Source: Gnetum montanum (lineage: Eukaryota; Streptophyta; Gnetopsida; Gnetales; Gnetaceae). Taken from it: 64,000 nucleotides of DNA. This document shows positions 57,380-64,000 of the stretch, piece by piece. Numbering within the stretch: the first letter of the stretch is position 1; the number at the start of each line of letters is the position of its first letter. The notes below the pieces were generated by a model. The model searched no databases. It saw only the letters and a program-made list of their open reading frames with translations, and had not been told where the DNA came from. The stretch covers positions 286,794-350,793 of the forward strand of contig MNCI01028959.1 in NCBI GenBank assembly GCA_015680685.1, in the 5' to 3' direction. The translations under genes were made by a program, and so were the position numbers.

Positions 57380-60300
57380 TAGAAGAACAAATGTTATCAT
57401 TCTTAGGTTTTCCTTTCATAAGTCTATCTCTTAAAATAATCATAGAAATATCATCTCCATTAATTCACATGTAATCCATTTTGCTGCAAAAGAAATGCCC
57501 TGGTTATAACAATTAATGAGACCAAGCCCTACATTTTTCTTGCTATTACTGCAAATATTCCAAACAACTTTAGAAAAACCTTTTATGTGTTGCTTGGCCA
57601 ACCAAAGAAATTGACAAATAATATAATCAATTCTATCATAAGAAGTTTTAGAAGGAACTCACTAATTGGAGTAATAAACATAAGTCAATTGAAACATCTA
57701 CTTAATAACTATAACTTTTTCAGCAAGGGCAAGTTTTTTTTTTTTTTTTTCTGCATTTATCAAGCTTCTTTTCAATTTTATCTACCATATAACTCCACAA
57801 CATAGTAAGATTAGAATTTAAAAAAAAAAGGTGTTCCTAAATTTTTGAAGACAACTTTTTTTCAAGATTTTTCAAGGATTTAAAGTAATGCACTCATTAA
57901 CATTGCCATTACAATAAACAACAAACTTTTGCTAATTAATATAATAGCCAAATAACATGCAATGATTCTCCATATTAGCTAAAAGAGTATTGATATATTG
58001 TAGGGAATTGTTAATCTTAACAAAAAAAGAATCATATGCAAAGTGCATGTTAAGTGATTACATACCTTGACCATCAATTGAAATTCCCTTAATGATATTC
58101 CTTTGTATATCATAATTTAGATTATGTGAAAAAAGTTTGTAGCAATAATAAAAATATAAGGAGGTAGAGGACAACCTTGATGAACTAACTACTGAATAAA
58201 AAAGGAAGAACTCAATCCAAAATTACTTGGAACTTGAGCATTAGTATCAGTGACAAGGTATAAATAACAAAAATAAAATAATCACCAAATCTTAGTTTAT
58301 TGAGACAAGAAATAATAAAATTGTATTCAATTGTATCATAAGCTTAAACATACTCTAACTTAATAAAAGTGATATCTTGGTTAGTATCATAAATCCACTC
58401 TATTCCCTTCTACACTACAATAATATTATTTAAGATATGTCTACCTTTAACAAAATTAATCTACTTAGGTCTCATCATATCTTCTATAACCTTCTACAAG
58501 CCATGCATTTAGCTAAAATTTTTTAAGTGTTTTTAAGAAGAGTAATAGGCCTCTAATTACCAATATATAGAAAGAAGATGAATTGTACCTTTATTAATAT
58601 TTTTAACGAAAGAAAATATTTTAATGGCTTATTGGAAAACATGAAAAAGATCATCTCCAACAATATCCTAATGCTCCTTAAAAAAATCAATTAAAAACCC
58701 ACCAAATCTTGGAGCTTTACCATTAACTAAACTAAAAGCCAGTGCTTTGATTTCTTCTATTGTAATTTCTACCTCAAAAATACTTTGATATGCTTTTGTT
58801 ATAAGATGAGAAATAAAACTAGAGGCCTATAATGATTCTTTGGTAAAACCTTTAGAATAAAAAATAGAAGAAAAATAATTTGCTAAAAAACTATTAAGTC
58901 TTAGGATTTATAATCATGGAATCATTTACATAAAGTGATTCTAGTTTAAGTACTTAACTCTTTCCTTTTAGAAAATTTAAAAATTCCTTTCAAGGTTCAT
59001 CTTCAATTTTTAGCCAATCCATGCAACTTTTAGTAAGAGCATTTCTAACATCAAAAGCATCCCACCATTGTTTAGCATAATAAGGTTTAGCCAAGGTTTT
59101 TTAAGTTTCAAAATCAAAGGGATTCTAATTTAAAACAATTTGCATTTGCTTAACAAATTCTACAAGATATTCTTCAACTTGACTCTTATAATTAGCAAAT
59201 TATTTTCCAAACCATCTAGCATAATTTTTGACCCTAGAAGTAGTTTGCTACTACCAATCAATCCTACCAATATTGTCAATAGTTTTTTTTTTTTTTGAAA
59301 TTTCATAAAGACTTAAAAATATTTTTTCCACTAGGTCCTATGAACATGTTAGCATTCATACGAAAAAAATGCATGCTTTCAAAAGAAGGAAGAATTAATT
59401 CTAGAGGGAATAATGCTAATAGAAAAATGAGTTGACAAAATAGCAGGTGTATGCACTTTTACTTTAGGCTTCCAAAAAAATTTACTAGAAGTATAAAATC
59501 TATTAAGTCAACAAGAAATTATATTATTTCCTTGCTAAATATTATACCAAGTATAATGCTTCTCAAAAAGAAAATATTTTTCTTTAAAATTAAACTAATC
59601 TTCTTTTTCTAGAAAAGACATATTAGGAGGAAGAGCACCAAGTTTATCAAAATGATTTTCAACCACATTGAAATAACTTCTAATATTCTAAAGAACTTTA
59701 AGTAGAGATAGAAGATATTCCAAATATCTGATATATATTTCAAATTAATAAAAGCATAAATATTACAAAGTCTAAAGTTTCCTTACTCATTATGACAAAT
59801 AATTCAAATAACTCTTTCAATGTTGTCAAAACCAAAATTCAAAACTTTTTTAGTCCCATTTTGATTAATTAGAATAACAATACCTCTTTTATTAACTACA
59901 TGAGCAGTAGAAAAAGCAATATAGTTTTTAAAAATATATTTATCATCAAAACCAATGTTATTCACTAAAATCTTAATTTTTTGTAGGAAATTAAATCAAG
60001 AGATAAATATCAATTTGAAAAATACTTCTTGACAATCTTTGCTTGAAACCTATCAGAAAGCTCCCAAACATTCTATGATAAAACTAACATTAAGATGTGA
60101 GGAAGGAGGCTCCAATCCTTAATTTTTTCAAGCTCAACATTTGTCTTAGAATTCATGCTACTAATAAGTGAAAAAGCATTATTCAATGAAACAATATTTG
60201 AAATAGTGGTAAAAGTAGAGAAAGAAGGAGATACCTTTGGGGTTATTAAATTGAAATCAGTATCTATAGGCCTCTTCTTTTTGTGGTGCACTAAGTGAAC

Positions 60301-60836
60301 TCTATATGTAGGAATTATTTTACTACAAGTCATTGTTAAAAATTTCTTTCTTTTTTCTAAAAAGAAATTCTTTTTAGATATCAAGAGCTTACTAGCATCT
60401 TTACATTTAAAAGCATTAATAAAAGGCTAAGAAAATTTTTAAGAAGATTTCATTTGTGTCTATTGAAACTTCCATTATTTGCCTTTTCTTAAAGTTGTTT
60501 TTTTCCTCACAAACAACTTTTTAATTGAGAATAGGATAGATTCCAATAATGTTGCCTTCATAATGACAATAGCTACAACACCCTCGTAAATTATAGTATG
60601 TAATTTTCTAGGAAAATTGAGTTATAATGTTGTCTTCCTTTATTATAAATCAATCTTTACAAAATAACATGTGAGCTACGTACCATCTAGGAATTTTTTT
60701 TACTCTATCTTTAGGATTGTGTCAATCCTGCGAATAATTTCACTTTCAACACTTTAAAAGATAAGATGATGATTTTGTAATTCAATCTAGAAAGTGTTGA
60801 AAGTGTCAATCCTGCGAATAATTTCACTTTCAACAC
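57380..60836 (-). pseudogene. L1-type LINE with ORF1, endonuclease and RT remnants
   Basis: Read on the minus strand from 60836. ORF1 gives RIDTILKIE, FVKIDL, LNFPRKLHTIIYEG and a decayed zinc knuckle CSYCHYEGN (about 60590). ORF2 endonuclease follows (NKRGIVILINQNGTKKVLNFGFDN, about 59900-59800). RT begins KAPRFGGFLIDFFKEHWDIVGDDL-like (a stop at the W; about 58720-58640), with later pieces INFVKGRHILNNIIVV and EYNFIISCLNKLRFGDYF. The C-terminal piece is VGLGLINCYNQGISFAAKWI (about 57530-57470). An open 103-codon piece at 60384-60073 lies between ORF1 and the endonuclease. Its 5' edge is joined to a truncated LTR at 60837. Confidence 0.82.
60719..60836. repeat. 33-bp direct repeat with embedded hairpin at an L1/LTR junction
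   Basis: GTCAATCCTGCGAATAATTT and the next 13 bases occur at 60721-60753 and identically at 60804-60836. Directly before the second copy, AGTGTTGAAAGTG (60792-60804) is the perfect complement of CACTTTCAACACT (60824-60836), giving a 13-bp stem. The second copy ends at the LTR breakpoint. Confidence 0.88.
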
Positions 60837-61344
60837 TAAGCTAAATAGGACTTTAATTATTGTTATTTATTGTTCATTATTTAAATGCTTTATTAGTTAA
60901 TTAAATCTCTCTCAACCCTTCTCTCATAGTTAAGTGCATTCAGTACGACCGCTTCAAGCACATGCGTTATGCTTGGTAATCCCAGTAACGAATAGCATTT
61001 GGTAATCCCAGAAGGTTGCATTGGCTCAGGGTGTGAACAACAAGTGGGAATGGATACTAATGCTAGGTATTAGAACTTAGTTAGTTAAAGTTAGTTACTT
61101 AGTCTCTTCACCCTTTACCTCATTAGCATAGGCGATAAAACAAAAAAGACATAAAAATCACATACCTCAGACTTACTTAACCATACAACCATGACAAATA
61201 CAAGTAAGTCTGGGAAGACAACGAATAATTAACCTTAGGTGTTCCATAAGGCGTGTAGGCACTTAGTTTGTAGAGTTTGACCGGATCACGCATGTAACGC
61301 TCATATTCGTATGGTTGAGTGTAGGGGTACATTGCCACTCATCA
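60837..61344 (+). mobile_element. 5' LTR of element C, 5' truncated
   Basis: It matches subfamily 1 LTRs from AAGCTAAATAGGACTTTAAT onward (compare 28780-28810) to GCCACTCATCA. About 300 bases of U3/R, including the TATA box, are missing at the junction with the L1. Two GGTAATCCCAG units lie near 60977-61010. Confidence 0.82.
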
Positions 61345-61489
61345 ACAATACATTTGGAAATCTTCTTTACATTAGTGATCATGATCCATAATTTTATGCT
61401 ATACTGTCACTTTGTTAGAGCACATAGTAGAAATAAGGTAGATATGAGGAACTTAGGCATCTAACAACAAAAATTCTTTGATAACTTTN
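61345..61489 (+). other. Leader of element C, no primer-binding site found
   Basis: The base after the LTR does not start the TGGCRCC site seen in A and B, and the leader is about 150 bases shorter than in B. A single N at 61490 marks uncertain sequence or a join. Confidence 0.5.
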
Positions 61490-63640
61490 GCAGATTATGC
61501 AGTCCCAAACATGCTCCTTCGTGCTCTTGCACAGATAGGCATGATGCAGCTATACATTGAATACGTTGCAAAAGATTATGACACAAGGGATTATCATCCC
61601 ACAATGGTGCAACCTTTAAGAGACTCGTGGTAGGAGAGTTACCATATATTGTTGAAAGGCAAAGGGGTCCCGCACATCCTAAGCGAAATTGGAGATGGTG
61701 AACTAGTTATAACAGGTTCTCCATAAAATGATGTTCCCCATCCTAACGATGGTGAGGAGGTGGGGTATCAGCACCCACATTCCACAATTCATAATCCTGG
61801 TTCTGATCCCCATGAACACTAAGTGTTCACTGAGGGAACAAAAACACATGACAAGGACAGGCATTCAGATCGTCATCACAATCGGGGCCATAGCCACCAA
61901 AGAGAAGGTAGGAAACATCGTCATGGCGATGGTTCTCCTTCTTCTTTCCCTTCATCACATCATTCACACTCTCCTTCCACATCAAGATGTAGTCACAAAG
62001 AGCCAAACCGTGAGGATAAGGGAAAGGATAAGCAAAATGAGAGATCTCGGTGAGAGAGTCGAGAGCGAGGACGAGGGCATTCTAGAGAATCAAGGCATGA
62101 AAGAAGGGAAAGTAGGGAACCATGTAGGCATCACAGATGTCATGAGAGAGATGACCATGATGAACCCCTACTAGCAACCTGGAGTATGTTAGACATTATA
62201 GAGGCAGTTAGAATACCTACAAGGCACCAGAAAGATAGCCAGATCAAGAGACTAGACATCAATAATATCCCATGATTTGAGGGGGGATAGAATGCTAATC
62301 CGTAAAATCACTTATAGGCATTCCACAATGCTTGTGCCTTGCAGAATATTGAAAATGAGTGGCAGAAGTTAAAGTTGTTTCCTAGGACACTCATAAAAGA
62401 AGCAGAGAGTTGGTACCAATCCTTAGAGCCGGAAACCATTAGGAGGTGGAGTACAATGCCAGACCTATTCAACGATAAATATCAAACGTACTCCAGAGTG
62501 TTCAACTTGCGTAAGTAGATCCAAGGATGGAAGCAGGGTAATCATGAACCCTTGGATGCTACCATGGTTCGATATTACGCATTGCTACATTGTTGTCCAG
62601 GCCATGGTTATGCACAACAGGATCAACTCTGCCATCTCGTAGATGGGCTAAGACACGAAACTAGGAGAACCCTTGGAACATATGCCCAAGGGAGATTATC
62701 TGAACTTAGATCCCATGAAGTTCACAGATTGTTGGAGCAAGTAGCTAAAGAAGAAGGGGAGCTACGGAAAAGAGAAAGCGCAGAAGAATATAATCGTGAT
62801 CCTTCCCTTCGAAAGAGGGGAGTGAGATTCTGCGATGAAAAGGATGAGTCACCAGTTGAAGAGTTGGTGAATAGAAAAACCTTGCCACTTCAAAAGTTAG
62901 CAACCGAAGTGTCAACTAAGGTGGATCAAATGAGGGACTCCTTAGATAGTAGATTCGAAACCGTTCTAAAAATCATAGAGCAGTCTAAGGAACGAAGTAG
63001 TGACCATGATAAGAAAAAGCGGAGAGACTTAGGCCATGCATGTGACAAGGGTAAGGGAAAAATGACTATCGCTAATGAGGTTGTGGATTCTAACATGGAA
63101 AATGACGGTGGATGTGAGATCTGCCAATATGACCATCCTAAGGGATGTTTCCCAATAATCTCACATCTGCAAGAGTTCGGGGTGTATGCACTCAACCCAA
63201 GACTTAACAAACGGCAAGCACCCTGAAGGTTACCTTATCCCCAATGTAAACCGAGGTAGTTCCACCAACCATTAATGTATTATCCAAGTGGAACTTCGCC
63301 ACAACCTATAGGGAAACACCAGTAGTGGCAACACCCATAGTCATGGGGGATGCCACCGCCTAGGCAACAATACCCTTACTGGCAACTAGACCTATATGGC
63401 TATTACGTGCAACAGCTGGTTTCTCCAAGTGACTCTATGGGTCACGCAACCCCACAATGTCACTACCAAGTTTGGGAGTATTTTAGGACTCCTTATCCTA
63501 TGGGAGGCACACCACATGCATACCATCCTCTGAATCCATCCACCACTCATACGTCGATAGTTCCACTACCACCCGCTCCAACAATGCAAGGGGAACTCCC
63601 CACTCAACCGTAGCAACGTAATACTACGAGAGTTGTAAAC
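61490..63640 (+). pseudogene. gag of element C, best preserved copy
   Basis: The N-terminal domain (LRALAQIGMMQLYIEYVAKDY, DYHPTM) is followed by a His/Arg/Ser-rich linker (61850-62150). The capsid-like part begins IEAVRIPTRHQKDSQIKRLD and FPRTLIKEAESWYQSLEPET. From 62552 a 224-codon frame is fully open to 63226: HCCPGHGYAQQDQLCHLVDG, YAQGRLSELRSHEVHRLLEQ, charged helices, and the compact zinc motif CX2CX3HX3C (CEICQYDHPKGC, 63113-63148). The Pro/Tyr-rich tail continues to about 63615. About ten stops remain outside the open part, so it is probably inactive but young. Confidence 0.88.
62552..63226 (+). CDS. Open C-terminal gag segment of element C
   Basis: 224 codons without stop, the longest undisturbed frame in the window apart from N runs. 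The ATG is internal to gag (equivalent of LDATM in copies A and B), so this is not a separate gene. It contains the second half of the capsid-like domain, a Glu/Lys-rich coiled-coil-prone segment (about residues 65-170) and the nucleocapsid-like zinc motif at residues 188-199. Its intactness, next to the heavy decay in A and B, makes it the reference copy of the family in this window. Confidence 0.8.
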   Translation: MDATMVRYYALLHCCPGHGYAQQDQLCHLVDGLRHETRRTLGTYAQGRLSELRSHEVHRLLEQVAKEEGELRKRESAEEYNRDPSLRKRGVRFCDEKDESPVEELVNRKTLPLQKLATEVSTKVDQMRDSLDSRFETVLKIIEQSKERSSDHDKKKRRDLGHACDKGKGKMTIANEVVDSNMENDGGCEICQYDHPKGCFPIISHLQEFGVYALNPRLNKRQAP

Positions 63641-63999
63641 CTTTAACCCACTATTGGTTCTAACAACTGCATAAAAAGAAGACCTTTCTTCAGAACCAAA
63701 AGCCCAAACAAGCTCTCACAACCACAAGCAGTTGAGTCCGTACACGCTCCTCCAACAAATAAGGCTTCGGAGCTCCCTTCAAACCAACAACAGAGCTCAA
63801 TGCATATGGTTATGTTAACACATACCGTTATCGATTGGATCAAGGTGGGCCACCTTCCCAGGAAACTCTCTGACCCTAGAAGTNAGTTCCTGTATGTAAC
63901 AACCACACAACAAGAGAACACCCAGTGGTTGATAGCTAATGAAAAGAGCAACGTACCAACATGCATGGAACGAACTGGGGGAACAACTTGCATCCACAA
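63641..63999 (+). pseudogene. Gag-protease junction of element C with protease core missing
   Basis: The frame continues KRRPFFRTKSPNKLSQPQ, then MVMLTHTVIDWIKVGHLPRKL (start of protease, as at 53080 in B). After the single N at 63884 it jumps to LYVTTTQQENTQWLIANE, which in B lies at 53625-53680. About 490 bases holding the DSG active site and the GRAWL block are absent. The N suggests an assembly join as well as, or instead of, a real deletion. Confidence 0.75.
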
Positions 64000-64000
64000 C

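Noticed and set aside
61728-62174. Plus-strand 148-codon frame starting MMFPILTMV
   Set aside because: It is in the wrong frame over the gag linker; the true gag frame, with the His/Arg-rich linker, matches copies A and B.
62926-63210. Minus-strand 94-codon frame
   Set aside because: It is the antisense shadow of the intact gag frame of element C.

Overview
The window is nuclear DNA of a land plant with a large, transposon-filled genome. This rests on plant-type Ty3/Gypsy elements with a tRNA-Asp primer site, L1 and RTE LINEs, a tRNA-derived SINE family, Helitron Rep/helicase remnants, an intron-less nuclear tRNA-Arg(UCG), AT-rich intergenic DNA and almost no intact long reading frames. A gymnosperm-like genome would fit the density and age of the elements, but the sequence does not prove it. 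No complete protein-coding host gene was recognised.

Layout. 1-2.3 kb: minus-strand chromovirus-like pol remnant. 2.3-6.1 kb: non-coding, with two motif-rich repeat patches. 6.1-8.2 kb: an old LTR (minus) that itself holds a solo LTR with a perfect 5-bp target duplication. 8.7-9.3 kb: L1 RT scrap. 10.5 kb: a possible promoter and short first exon, just before another solo LTR that contains a 640-N gap. 13.1-14.0 kb: L1 and RTE 3' ends. 14.4-16.5 kb: a cluster of at least seven SINE copies. 16.7-24.6 kb: dispersed unclassified repeats, a 178-bp higher-order tandem, a Helitron helicase C-terminal scrap, a large hairpin, two Helitron-type 3' ends and an L1.

24.8-43.7 kb is one nested structure. 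A minus-strand Helitron (Rep at 40.2-43.7 kb, helicase at 24.8-26.8 kb) is split by a plus-strand 13.4-kb Athila-like element (copy A, 26807-40183). Its order is LTR, PBS, gag, protease, RT/RNase H, integrase, spacer, an extra sense ORF (ORF3), LTR. Its gag is in turn split by a related solo LTR (28495-29302). Target-site duplications and reading-frame continuity support each step.

44.8 kb carries the tRNA-Arg gene. 46.2-47.1 kb has an unrecognised broken coding region; 47.3-48.1 kb has repeat patches including a 114-bp tandem array. 48.5-49.5 kb is RTE/L1 debris into which a second Athila-like element (copy B, 49504 to about 55005, 3' truncated) inserted. 55.2-57.1 kb is a CpG-richer, transposon-poor stretch that may belong to a host gene. 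57.4-60.8 kb is a minus-strand L1. 60.8 kb to the window end is a third, much better preserved Athila-like element (copy C) with an intact 224-codon gag frame.

Comparing A, B and C shows that many stops in A and B lie where C has CAG, CAA or CGA, as expected from deamination of methylated cytosine. Most elements are therefore dead fossils; copy C is the youngest.
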